From Deltaproteobacteria bacterium (GTDB lineage: Bacteria; Myxococcota_A; Polyangia; DRWM01; JAAZOP01), in NCBI GenBank assembly GCA_016218765.1, contig JACRCZ010000007.1, positions 1-33,956 of the forward strand: a stretch of 33,956 bases of DNA, given 5' to 3'. The position numbers were made by a program, and so were the translations under genes. Shown here in pieces: positions 1 to 7,530 of the stretch; within the stretch, counting starts at the first letter, position 1, and each line of letters starts with the position of its first letter. Below the pieces are notes generated by a model. It was not told where the DNA came from and did no database searches. It saw only the letters and a list, made by a program, of their open reading frames with translations.

Positions 1-1223
1 CGAACGTCCTCGTTCTGCTGCACCTTCCCGCGCATGTCGAAACGCCCCGCCACCGCGAGCCTGACGTCGCGGTCGGACCGGATCAGCCCCGACTGCCGCA
101 GGTAGAGTGAGTCCGCCGAGAGCGCGACATTTCCGTTGGAGCGCATCGTGCCGTAGAACTCCGTGAGCGTCGTGCCGCCGACGGCGACGCCCACGTCGCC
201 GCTGGTCTCGATGAGTGCGGCGTCGCGGTACCAGAACCGGTCCGCGAGGAGAGAGACGGGCCCGGCGTCGACCAGGGTGCCGTGGAAGTCGACAAAGCCG
301 CCGCAGGTCATCGAGACGCTCGCGGCATTCTCGACCCGCGCCGCCTGCCGGTAGGTGAGATCGCCTCCGGCCTCGAAGACCACATGTCCGGCGCCGATGA
401 GATCGCCGTGCACGTCCAGGGCCCCGCCGGCGGAGAGCGTCACGTCGCCCGCGCCCGAGAACCTCGCCGCCTCCCGCAGGACGAGGTCCCCGGCGGCGCT
501 CATCCGCACGGTGCCTGGGCTCGTGAAGTCGCCGTGGACATCCACCGAAGCGCCGGAGACGCTCACCTCCCCGCCCGCCGCGCCGTTCTTCGAGGCCTGC
601 CGAACGACGATCTCGCCGCCTTCGATGCAGTAGCGGCCGCCGGCGCCGACCGTGGTGTCCGCGTAGTCATCGACGTACGGCGCTTCCAGCGCCAAGCCCG
701 CCACGGGTCCCGCGACGCTCGACGCCGTGCGCAGGTAGATCGACTCCGCGGCGCGCAGGTCGACGCGGCCCGACGCGGTGACGTCGGAGTAGATGTCGAC
801 CCTTCGCGCGGCGATGAAAACGTCGGTGAGGCCCGAGAGCACGACGCCACTGCGGGAGAAGACGTCACACGCCGTCGAGATCTCCAGCGGCTCGGCCGCG
901 AAGGCGATCGACGCCTTGATGTCCAAAGTCGTCGTCGGGTCGGCCAGCCACGCATCGAGATCCGCGCGATCGAAGACCTCGGTCACGACCGCGGGGTTCG
1001 GGCAGGGGGGCGGCGGTGAGCGGTAGAGGTCGGCAATGCCGTTCCCGCACGACTCGGTCTCCACCGCAGCCTGGACGCTCGACGTCCGCTCCGGCGATCC
1101 GCCGCCTTCACCGCCGCACGAGACCGTGATCAACGACGCCAACGCCAGAAGCGCGGCGACGCCCCGCGGCGTCGTCCACTCCCCACGGCCGATCAACGAA
1201 CCCAGCAAGTCGTCGCGCTTCAT
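1..1223 (-). CDS. Lipoprotein with alternating beta-solenoid repeats (3' end outside window)
   Basis: The frame stays open from an ATG at 1223 to the window edge, giving 407 visible residues. AGGAGG sits just upstream of the ATG. The N-terminus has a hydrophobic segment (about residues 22-35) ending in TVSC-GG, a weak lipobox, so export as a lipoprotein is likely but not certain. From about residue 225 on, the chain is built of units of about 20-22 residues. Two types alternate: one with a core like DVHGD, DFHGT, EFYGT or DMRGK, the other with a core like LREAARF, YRQAARV or LRQSGLI. Each unit opens with a V-x-L/V-x-A strand and a Gly turn. This regularity suggests a beta-helix of two-rung super-repeats, as in polymer-like surface proteins. 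I do not recognise a named family. The C-terminus is not visible. Confidence 0.8.
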   Translation of the reverse strand, partial: MKRDDLLGSLIGRGEWTTPRGVAALLALASLITVSCGGEGGGSPERTSSVQAAVETESCGNGIADLYRSPPPPCPNPAVVTEVFDRADLDAWLADPTTTLDIKASIAFAAEPLEISTACDVFSRSGVVLSGLTDVFIAARRVDIYSDVTASGRVDLRAAESIYLRTASSVAGPVAGLALEAPYVDDYADTTVGAGGRYCIEGGEIVVRQASKNGAAGGEVSVSGASVDVHGDFTSPGTVRMSAAGDLVLREAARFSGAGDVTLSAGGALDVHGDLIGAGHVVFEAGGDLTYRQAARVENAASVSMTCGGFVDFHGTLVDAGPVSLLADRFWYRDAALIETSGDVGVAVGGTTLTEFYGTMRSNGNVALSADSLYLRQSGLIRSDRDVRLAVAGRFDMRGKVQQNEDV

Positions 1224-1267
1224 GGCATCCTCCTTCTCTGTTTCGCTCGCGGACGAACCGAACCTGA

Positions 1268-1301
1268 CGGAACGCACCTCCGCCTTCGGCGGCGCGTTCC
1301 G
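1268..1301 (-). promoter_or_regulatory. Interrupted hairpin in the leader of the solenoid lipoprotein gene
   Basis: CGGAACG at 1268-1274 pairs with CGTTCCG at 1295-1301. Inside it, CCGCC pairs with GGCGG around a TTC loop, with a 5-nt/2-nt internal bulge between the two helices. It lies 45-78 bases before the ATG at 1223, so it may be in the 5' untranslated region. There is no T run, so it does not look like a terminator. A regulatory role is only possible. Confidence 0.35.
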
Positions 1302-1342
1302 CCCGCAACCTGCGATACGAACCGTAACTACGCGAAATGAAT

Positions 1343-1354
1343 GGGGGGGGGGGG
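1343..1354. repeat. G12 homopolymer (C12 on the - strand)
   Basis: Twelve consecutive G residues lie about 120 bases upstream of the - strand lipoprotein start at 1223. Runs of this length are prone to slippage, and in known phase-variable loci such tracts sit in promoters or early in coding regions. Here the tract is non-coding. If it lies between promoter elements or close to a promoter, its length could tune expression; no promoter could be recognised to test this by eye. Confidence 0.85.
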
Positions 1355-1580
1355 AGGAAGGCGATGATGTCGGCGTCGCGCGACGGCTGGGCCCTCTGGG
1401 CGCACGACTCCCTCGCTGCGTCGCCGCAACGCACGAACAAGACGACTCGGGAGCACCCTCGCCCGCATCGCCATCCTCACCAGCTCTGGGGCGGATGCTC
1501 TCACCGCGCCGCGGCGGGTGTCAATGGGTCGGCGCGGCCGGGGTCCGGTGCACAGGTCCGGTTCGTCCCCCTTGCCGGAA

Positions 1581-1607
1581 TCTGTGTTCATCTGTGTCCA
1601 TCTGTGG
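1581..1607. repeat. Three tandem 10-bp TCTGTG repeats
   Basis: The units TCTGTGTTCA, TCTGTGTCCA and TCTGTGGTTT follow one another without a gap. The segment is clearly less GC-rich than its surroundings. From memory, near-identical intergenic stretches occur in several unrelated environmental bacterial genomes; I cannot verify that here. Its function is unknown. Confidence 0.7.
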
Positions 1608-1673
1608 TTTCCCTTTCCTGTCCGGACCCGGGTTCCTGCAGGCCGGTTGGATCAACGGGTGGCGCGCAGGCGG

Positions 1674-2675
1674 TCATATCCGCCCGGGCGTCGCCCCGCC
1701 CTCGCCCGACTCGCCCCACGCGTCCTCGTCGATTTCCGGCGAGGAGGCGGGAGAACGGACGGCGGAGACGCCGTCGGGAAGCTCGCCGCGGGTGTTGGGG
1801 TAGGAGGAGACGGTGTCGCCGTCCGGGGCGACGAGGTACACGGCTTCGCCGGAGTTGCGCAGGCCCATCGTGCCCAGGGCGCGGCCGACACGGACGATGC
1901 GGGCGCCGGGGTCGGCCGCGGGGTCGCCCGCGCCGCTCGGGTCGTACTCGTCCGAGACGAACAGCACGACGTCGCCGGGGTCCAGCTCCGTGCCGTCCGG
2001 GAGGAACGGGCCGCCGGACTCGTCCTCCAGCGCCCACCCGGTGAGATCGACGGGCAGGTCGCCCAGGTTCGCCAGCTCCACGAACTCCTGCGTCGGCTCC
2101 GCCCCCGCCGGGTTCCCGAGGACCTCCGTGATCACCACCCACGGCTCGCCGGCCGAGGTCAAGAGCCCGAAGACCGCGAGCCGCACGCGTCCCGCGTCGG
2201 TCCAGGCGTCGATCGCGCAATCGTAGGGAAGACCGGGCGCGAGCGGCGCTACCACCAGCCGGTGCGCGTCCAGAGCCCCGCCGGCCTCCGCCCCCGCGGC
2301 CCCGCCGGGCGCGGTGCAGCCCACTGCCGCGAACGCCGCACGGTCCAACTCCCAACGCACGACCGCCGAGTACGTGCCGAGGATCACGCAGAGGTCACCC
2401 ATGGAGACCTCGGGCGCGGCGCAGCCGGAAGGCACCAGGGCCGGGGGACCCGGCGGCGCGTCCTCCGCACCGAGCTCCCCCGCGGCGCCGTCGGTCTCCG
2501 CCTCGCCCGCGGGCGCCGCGCCGGCATCCCCGTCCGGCCCGCTCCCCTCGGCCGCCGCATCGCCCCACGGCGGCTCGAGGTCCGTGGCGGGACAGGTGAG
2601 GGCCGCGACGAGCAGTGCGAGCGGGGCGAGGGCCAGCACCTGGACGCCGCGTTCCTTGGCTTGCTCCCAATTCAT
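1674..2675 (-). CDS. Lipoprotein with a lamin-tail (LTD) domain
   Basis: This 333-residue protein has a signal-like N-terminus (MNWEQAKERG, then a hydrophobic stretch ending AALTC, Cys28), so a lipoprotein is likely, although Thr at -1 is unusual. A low-complexity acidic/Ala/Pro linker follows to about residue 80. The C-terminal part, about residues 178-290, matches the lamin-tail domain pattern: VVITEVLGNP, then EFVELANLG, VDLTGW and DGTELDPGDVV. LTD domains are beta-sandwiches of exported proteins, often linked to cell-surface or nuclease proteins. I chose the ATG at 2675 over the one at 2690 because GGAGG lies 8 bases upstream of 2675 and overlaps the earlier ATG. Its stop borders the gene-free region, and it follows the metal-receptor gene by 51 bases on the same strand. 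Its exact role is unknown. Confidence 0.85.
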   Translation of the reverse strand: MNWEQAKERGVQVLALAPLALLVAALTCPATDLEPPWGDAAAEGSGPDGDAGAAPAGEAETDGAAGELGAEDAPPGPPALVPSGCAAPEVSMGDLCVILGTYSAVVRWELDRAAFAAVGCTAPGGAAGAEAGGALDAHRLVVAPLAPGLPYDCAIDAWTDAGRVRLAVFGLLTSAGEPWVVITEVLGNPAGAEPTQEFVELANLGDLPVDLTGWALEDESGGPFLPDGTELDPGDVVLFVSDEYDPSGAGDPAADPGARIVRVGRALGTMGLRNSGEAVYLVAPDGDTVSSYPNTRGELPDGVSAVRSPASSPEIDEDAWGESGEGGATPGRI

Positions 2676-2726
2676 GTGGTTCGCCTCCATGGCGGACCCA
2701 TGTCGCGTGGGGAGGGCCGTGTGTTG

Positions 2727-3572
2727 CTAATGCACGGTCGGGGGGACGGCGGGAGGCTCCTCCTCCACGCCGACCCAGCGCAGGGCGAGGAGCGAGAGCG
2801 CGTGCAGGGCGCTGGCGGTGCGGGCGCCGTACCAGGTGAGCATGCGGCCATCGACGAGGTGCACCTGCTGTTCGCGACAGGCGCGGATCGGCCAGGACAG
2901 GACCTCGTCGCGGTCGTCCGGGCCGAACGGGTACGGCTCGCTCGGCAAGAGCACGATCCCGGGATCGACCTCCACGATCTCGTCGAGCGCGACCTCGCGG
3001 TACGAGGCGACGCCGGGCGCCTCGGCCAGGTGCAGGAGCGACGGGAGGCCGACGCGGCGCAGGACGTCGGCCAGGTACGTGCCCTGCGACGCGACCATCC
3101 ACGGCTCGCGCCAGACGGGGCAGAACGAGTGCAGCAGCGACTGGGCCGACGCCCGCTGGATGTCGTTCACGAACGACACCACGGCCTCGGCGGCACCCTC
3201 CACTTCCGCCGCCATGGCGCGCGCGGCGTCGACCGCGCCCAGGCGGCGCCCCAGCTCCAGGATCACCGGCGCGACGTCGGAGACGGCGCGCACGCGCACC
3301 GGCAGGATGTCGATCCCGGACGCCCGGAGCCGATCGTAGTCCTCGCGCCGGTTCTCCTCGACGCTCATCAGCACCAGCCCCGGCCGCAACGCCAGCAGCT
3401 CCGGGATGTCCGGATCTTTCGGACCGCCGACGACGGGGACCTGACCGACGTCGGCGGCAGGCTCGATGCAGTAGCGCGTGCGTCCGACCAGGCTGCCGCC
3501 GGCGCCCAGCGCGAAGACCGTCTCCGTGAGGCTCGGCACCAGCGAAACCACGCGGGGTGGGCGCTCGGCCAT
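2727..3572 (-). CDS. BtuF-like helical-backbone metal receptor / cobalamin-binding family protein
   Basis: The 281-residue protein begins RVVSLVPSLTETVFALG, the usual opening of periplasmic-binding-protein family PF01497 (BtuF/FepB type, helical backbone metal receptor). Other family-like features are VGRTRYC, DIPELLALRPGLVLMS, an EVDPGIVLLPSEPYPF block and the near-terminal TWYGART. No signal peptide or lipobox is present, so it may be cytoplasmic or use another export route. This subgroup is often annotated as cobalamin-binding protein, but the ligand cannot be read from sequence. The start ATG shares one base with the TGA of the patatin-like gene (TGATG), which implies translational coupling. 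No ABC permease or ATPase for vitamin B12 is nearby. Confidence 0.8.
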   Translation of the reverse strand: MAERPPRVVSLVPSLTETVFALGAGGSLVGRTRYCIEPAADVGQVPVVGGPKDPDIPELLALRPGLVLMSVEENRREDYDRLRASGIDILPVRVRAVSDVAPVILELGRRLGAVDAARAMAAEVEGAAEAVVSFVNDIQRASAQSLLHSFCPVWREPWMVASQGTYLADVLRRVGLPSLLHLAEAPGVASYREVALDEIVEVDPGIVLLPSEPYPFGPDDRDEVLSWPIRACREQQVHLVDGRMLTWYGARTASALHALSLLALRWVGVEEEPPAVPPTVH

Positions 3573-5239
3573 CAGGAAGCGCTCGCGGCGACGTCGGGAA
3601 CGCGCGGTGCGGCGTCGGGCGCAGCACCGGAGAGGTCGACCGGCTGGTCGGCCTGGGGGTCGCGGAGCAGGAGGCCGTGGCGCCGGAGCTGGTCGGCCAG
3701 CGCCGGCATCTGCCGCCGCAGCCGCCGGCAGGTGTGCTCGTACGCCAGATCGGCGATTTCCAGGCGGTAGAACAGCTTCATCAGCGTTCCCGTGAGCTGC
3801 TCCAGCTCCTCGCCCTCGGGGATGAACACGTGGAAGTCGACGTCCGGATAGACCTCGTCGATGTGCGCGAACGCCTGTTCGAACCGCGAGTGGACCAGGG
3901 ACTTGATGCCCTGCAGGCCGGCGAACGCGCCGCCCTCGGCGTCGACCGCGCCGGGGCGCGCGGAGAGCAGCGGCACGAACGGGTTGACGACGAAGACCAG
4001 GCGCGCGCCGTGGCGGATGGCGGTGCCGAAGTTCGTCGTCCGGGTGAACGCCCCGTCGACCAGATAGCGGCCCGCAATCGGCTCGGGCGGGTAGTAGGGC
4101 ACGAGGGCGGTCGAGGCGCGGACGGCGTGCGAGATGGGGACGTCGCGGAAACCCGCCTCGCCGAAGACCACGGGACGCCCGGAGTCCTGGTCGGTGGCGC
4201 CGAGGTACAGCTCCTTCTTGAGCTGGTGGACGCAGTTGGTCCGTCCGCCGCGGGTGAGCTGTTCCTCGAGGTACCAGCGCAGGCGGTCGCCGGTGAAGAA
4301 CCCGCCTGGGAGGACGCGCATGAGCGCGGCGAGCAGGTCGGCGGAGCGGCCGCCGCGCCCGCCACCTTCCTCGGCGCGCTCACGGGCCGCCCGATCCGGC
4401 GGGCGGCGCCACACCGCGCCGGCGGCCACGTCCAGCGCCCTGCCGCCCAGCGCCCACAGGCGCCGCGCGATCTCCCCGGTGTTGGGCGTGAAGAGGATGG
4501 AGCGGTTGATGGGATCGATGTCCGCGGTGCCGTCGCGGAACCCCGCGATGACCTCGCCCAGCGGCACCCCGTTGGCCAGGAAGGCCGCGATCACGGCCCC
4601 GGCGCTGATGCCGCAGAACACGTCGAAATCCACGATCTTGCGCCCGACCAGGAACTCATCGATCGCCTTGAGCACCCCCAGCTCGTAGATCAATCCCTCG
4701 ATGCCCCCGCCGGCCAGACAGAGCGAGATCTTCCCCGGGCGGCGCGTTCCCAGCATCAGGGCGATCTGGTCCAGGAACGGCGGGTTCGGCTTGCCGGACG
4801 ACGTCCGCTCCGCGAAGGGGTCGACGACGTACCCGCCCAGCTTCATGGCGCCCGCGACGTACACGTCGCGCGCCAGCGTGTCCCCGGTCGACAACAGGAG
4901 GGCGATCTGGCGCCGCGAGACCGTGCGCGCCCCGACGCGCGCACCGGACAGCACCGGAAGGAGCTTCCCCGCCGGCGTCGCCGCGAACGAACGGTAGGCG
5001 TGCGCCGCGTCCGTGCGGTTGTCCACGACGATCAAATCCGCGACCGCGCGCGACAGCTCGGCCACGGCATCCGCCGCCGTGGACTGGAAGCGGAAGCGGT
5101 ACGCCACGGCGTTCTCGCCGTCCCCGCGCACGACCTCGAATTCCCCGGAAGGAAGCCATCGGCCGTTGCCCTCGCGGGACAAGTGCCCGGCGACGGTGTG
5201 CGCCTCCTCGATCCCGGTCACGAACAGGACGGTCGGCAC
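3572..5239 (-). CDS. Patatin-like phospholipase with an N-terminal extension
   Basis: This 555-residue protein carries a patatin hydrolase domain from about residue 170. The oxyanion loop is GGGIEG (177-182), the nucleophile elbow GISAG (Ser212) and the second catalytic element DGA (Asp395), so the Ser-Asp dyad is complete. Family members hydrolyse acyl esters of lipids. The first 170 residues are not part of the patatin fold; the segment DLIVVDNRTDA and the alternating hydrophobic strands look alpha/beta, possibly a degenerate receiver-like module, but I do not recognise it. There is no signal peptide. Translation starts at a GTG with GGAGG four bases upstream. The stop overlaps the start of the metal-receptor gene. 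Confidence 0.9.
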   Translation of the reverse strand: MPTVLFVTGIEEAHTVAGHLSREGNGRWLPSGEFEVVRGDGENAVAYRFRFQSTAADAVAELSRAVADLIVVDNRTDAAHAYRSFAATPAGKLLPVLSGARVGARTVSRRQIALLLSTGDTLARDVYVAGAMKLGGYVVDPFAERTSSGKPNPPFLDQIALMLGTRRPGKISLCLAGGGIEGLIYELGVLKAIDEFLVGRKIVDFDVFCGISAGAVIAAFLANGVPLGEVIAGFRDGTADIDPINRSILFTPNTGEIARRLWALGGRALDVAAGAVWRRPPDRAARERAEEGGGRGGRSADLLAALMRVLPGGFFTGDRLRWYLEEQLTRGGRTNCVHQLKKELYLGATDQDSGRPVVFGEAGFRDVPISHAVRASTALVPYYPPEPIAGRYLVDGAFTRTTNFGTAIRHGARLVFVVNPFVPLLSARPGAVDAEGGAFAGLQGIKSLVHSRFEQAFAHIDEVYPDVDFHVFIPEGEELEQLTGTLMKLFYRLEIADLAYEHTCRRLRRQMPALADQLRRHGLLLRDPQADQPVDLSGAAPDAAPRVPDVAASAS

Positions 5240-5541
5240 GTCGCCTCCACGCTCCGCCGCGGCCGACGGGCCGCGGGACCCCCTGCCGGAAGTCTAGGGT
5301 ACGCGGAGGCGGATGGCTATGGCAAGAAGGGAGAAGGGGAAGGGGGTTGGTCGATGGGGACGAGTTTTGGGTTGGTTGATCGGAGGAGTGGGACGAGGGG
5401 AGGAGTGGGACGATCGGAGGAGTGGGACGAGGGGAGGAGTGGGATGATCGGAGGAGTTGTTGGTCCGGAGGGACCGATGGACGAGTGGGGGGGATTCGCG
5501 TAGCGTACGTTTCGAGGGGGTGCGAAAGCGAGGTTCGCGGG
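5240..5541. other. 302-bp divergent intergenic region with G-rich tandem repeats
   Basis: The region lies between the GTG of the patatin-like gene (-) and the ATG of the lyase-nitroreductase fusion (+), so promoters of both should be here. Most of it is a G-rich, purine-rich + strand containing four 17-bp tandem units (5388-5455) and an upstream element with CGAGTTTTGGG and GGTTG. A small GGTCC/GGACC inverted repeat follows the units at about 5462-5475. Open frames run through the repeats, but they are low-complexity and have no coding signature. Confidence 0.6.
5388..5455. repeat. Four 17-bp tandem repeats, locus 1
   Basis: The four consecutive units start at 5388, 5405, 5422 and 5439. Each has the form GTGGGACGA-(GG or TC)-GGAGGA; the fourth has T for C in GGACG. 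The same core, GTGGGACGATCGG, forms 18-bp units at 19347-19427, about 14 kb away. Confidence 0.85.
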
Positions 5542-7530
5542 ATGCGCACCATGATCGAGCCGTTCCGGATCTGGACGGTGCGGTCCATCCGCAGCACGAC
5601 CCCCGAGGAGCGCCTGGGGGCGCTGGAGGCGGCGGGCTACAACCTGCTCCGGATCCCGGCCCGCGACGTGACCGTCGACCTGGTGACCGATTCCGGCACC
5701 GGCGCAATGTCCTCGCAGCAGTGGGCGGCGATGATGACGGCCGACGAGGCGTACGCCGGGAGCGAGAGCCTGTTCCGGCTGGAGGACGCGGCGCGCGAGC
5801 TGTTCGGCTACCGGCACGTCGTCCCGACGCACCAGGGCCGTGCCGCCAAGCGCCTGCTCTGCGCGGCGCTGGTCGAGCCCGGGACGACGATCCCGGCCAA
5901 CACGCACCTGGAGACCTCCCGCGCCGCCATCCGGGCGCTGGGAGGAGAAACGCTCGAGCTGCCGATCCCCGAGGCGGCGCTGGAGTCCCCGTACCACCCG
6001 TTCAAGGGCAACCTGGACATCGACCGGCTGCGGCAGCTCATCGAGCGGCAGGGGGCGAAGTCGATCCCGGCGGTGTTCCTCGCGGTGTCCAGTCCGGCCG
6101 GGGGGGGCCAGCCGGTCTCGCTGGAGAACATCAAGGCGGTGCGCGATCTCACGGCGCGTCACGGGATCCGCCTCTTCCTGGACTGCGCCTACTTCGCCGA
6201 AAACGCCTATTTCGTCCACGTGCGCGAGGAGGCGTGGCGGGGCCGGTCGCTGCGGGACATCGCGGCGGAGATGTTCCGTCTCGCCGACGGCGTCATGCTC
6301 TCGGCACGCAAGGACGGCATCGTCAACACCGGCGGCCTCCTGGCCTTCGACAGCGACGACCTGGCGGCGCGCGTGCGCCGGGTGATGGTGCGTTCCGACG
6401 GCATGGCGACGCACGGCGGCCTGGCCGCGCGCGACCTGGAGGGCATGGCGATCGGACTGCAGGAGGCGCTGCAGGGCAGCTACATGGCGCACCGTTTCGA
6501 GACGGTCGAGCACTTCGCGCGGAGCCTGGCGCGCGAGGGCGTGCCCGTGATCGAGCCGGTGGGAGGCCACGCCGTCCAGATCGATGCCCGCGCCTTCCTG
6601 CCCCACCTGGAGCCGGAGGATCTTCCCGCGCAGGCCGTCGCCTGCGCCCTGTACTTGTTGGGGGGGATCCGGGCCGCCGAGGTCGGGTCGCTCAAGCTCG
6701 GCGGGCGGACCGATGCCCAGGGTCGTCCTGTTCCGGTGCCCCACGACCTGGTCCGTTTCTCGTATCCGCGGCGCACCTACACGCGCAGCCACATCGACTA
6801 CGTGATCGAGGCCACGCTGGAGCTGTTTGCCAACCGGCACCGCGTCGCGGGCCTCGAGATCGTCGAACCGGGCGAGCGGCGGCACCTCACCGCCGTGCTG
6901 CGGCCCAGGGGCGGGCGGCTGCTGCGCGAGGAGCACACGCGCGAGCTGCCTCCCGAGCACCGGGCGCTCGGCACCTGCTCCCATCCCCTGTTCCAGAAGC
7001 GCCGCTCCACCCGGGCCATTTCCGAGATGCACCTGGACGACGCGGTCGTCGAGCGCATGGTGCAGTCGTTCCGGTGGGCGCCGTCCTGCGCCAACCGCCA
7101 GCCCGCCCGTCTGATCCTCGCCCGGCGCTCGGCGGAGCGCGAGGCGTTGGACCGCACGCTGATGGAGGGCAACGAGTGGGCGCGGTCGGCGCCGCTCCTG
7201 GCCGCGGTGGTGATGAGCCCGGCGCGGGCCGCGACCGTCAACGGCATCAACTACGCCCCGTTCGACGCGGGCCTGGCGACGCAGAACCTCGTCCTGGCCG
7301 CCGTCGCCGAGGGCCTCGTCGCGCACCCGATGGCGGGGTACGACGAGCCCGCGGCACGGCAGGCGCTGGCGGTCCCCGATCCGTGGCGCATCGTCGCCGT
7401 CGTCGCGGTCGGTTTCGCCGGCGACCCGGCGCGGCTCGACCCCGCGACGAGGGAGAAGGACGAGCGTCCGCGGCAGCGGCTGCCCCTGGCGCAGCTGGTG
7501 TTCCACGAGCGGTGGACGGACGGGGAATGA
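5542..7530 (+). CDS. Tryptophanase-family PLP lyase fused to a nitroreductase domain
   Basis: Residues 1-455 align along their length with tryptophanase/tyrosine phenol-lyase: TDSGTGAMS (49-57), EAYAG (Tyr71), VPTHQGR (Arg100), GGQPVS (188-193), Asp214, ENAYF, SARKDG with the PLP lysine Lys257, YPRRTYT (409-414) and RRHLTA near the domain end. Such enzymes remove the side chain of aromatic amino acids, giving pyruvate and ammonia. VGSLKLGG and the RRHLTA His are closer to tryptophanase than to tyrosine phenol-lyase. Two PLP 3'-hydroxyl contacts are changed: Pro185 for Asn and Tyr217 for Arg (C. freundii enzyme numbering, from memory). Residues 480-662 are an FMN nitroreductase: FQKRRSTRAI, APSCANRQP, YAPFDAGLATQNLVLAA and a C-terminal RPRQRLPLAQLV. 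ATG 5542 was chosen over upstream in-frame codons, which fall in intergenic repeats; GAGG lies 8 bases before it. The gene overlaps coaE by four bases. Confidence 0.9.
   Translation: MRTMIEPFRIWTVRSIRSTTPEERLGALEAAGYNLLRIPARDVTVDLVTDSGTGAMSSQQWAAMMTADEAYAGSESLFRLEDAARELFGYRHVVPTHQGRAAKRLLCAALVEPGTTIPANTHLETSRAAIRALGGETLELPIPEAALESPYHPFKGNLDIDRLRQLIERQGAKSIPAVFLAVSSPAGGGQPVSLENIKAVRDLTARHGIRLFLDCAYFAENAYFVHVREEAWRGRSLRDIAAEMFRLADGVMLSARKDGIVNTGGLLAFDSDDLAARVRRVMVRSDGMATHGGLAARDLEGMAIGLQEALQGSYMAHRFETVEHFARSLAREGVPVIEPVGGHAVQIDARAFLPHLEPEDLPAQAVACALYLLGGIRAAEVGSLKLGGRTDAQGRPVPVPHDLVRFSYPRRTYTRSHIDYVIEATLELFANRHRVAGLEIVEPGERRHLTAVLRPRGGRLLREEHTRELPPEHRALGTCSHPLFQKRRSTRAISEMHLDDAVVERMVQSFRWAPSCANRQPARLILARRSAEREALDRTLMEGNEWARSAPLLAAVVMSPARAATVNGINYAPFDAGLATQNLVLAAVAEGLVAHPMAGYDEPAARQALAVPDPWRIVAVVAVGFAGDPARLDPATREKDERPRQRLPLAQLVFHERWTDGE

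Larger units (their letters stand above)
1224..1673. other. 450-bp gene-free region with G12 run, hairpin and short tandem repeat
   Basis: No convincing gene lies here. The interval separates the lipoprotein starting at 1223 (-) from the stop of the lamin-tail gene at 1674 (-), so it should carry the promoter and leader of the former and the 3' region of the latter. It contains a G12 homopolymer, an interrupted hairpin 45-78 bases upstream of the start at 1223, and three 10-bp TCTGTG-type repeats. Short open frames on both strands lack a ribosome binding site and family resemblance. I could not place a promoter. Confidence 0.6.

Noticed and set aside
1518..3770. Long open frame on the + strand opposite the lamin-tail and metal-receptor genes
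   Set aside because: It is an antisense frame kept open by high GC. The product is Arg/Gly/Ala/Pro-rich without domains, while the opposite strand shows recognisable families.
6100..6118. G8 run in the lyase domain as a possible frameshift or assembly error explaining the Asn185-to-Pro change
   Set aside because: Family motifs are in the same frame on both sides (AVSSPA, then GGQPVS and onward), so no uncompensated indel is present.
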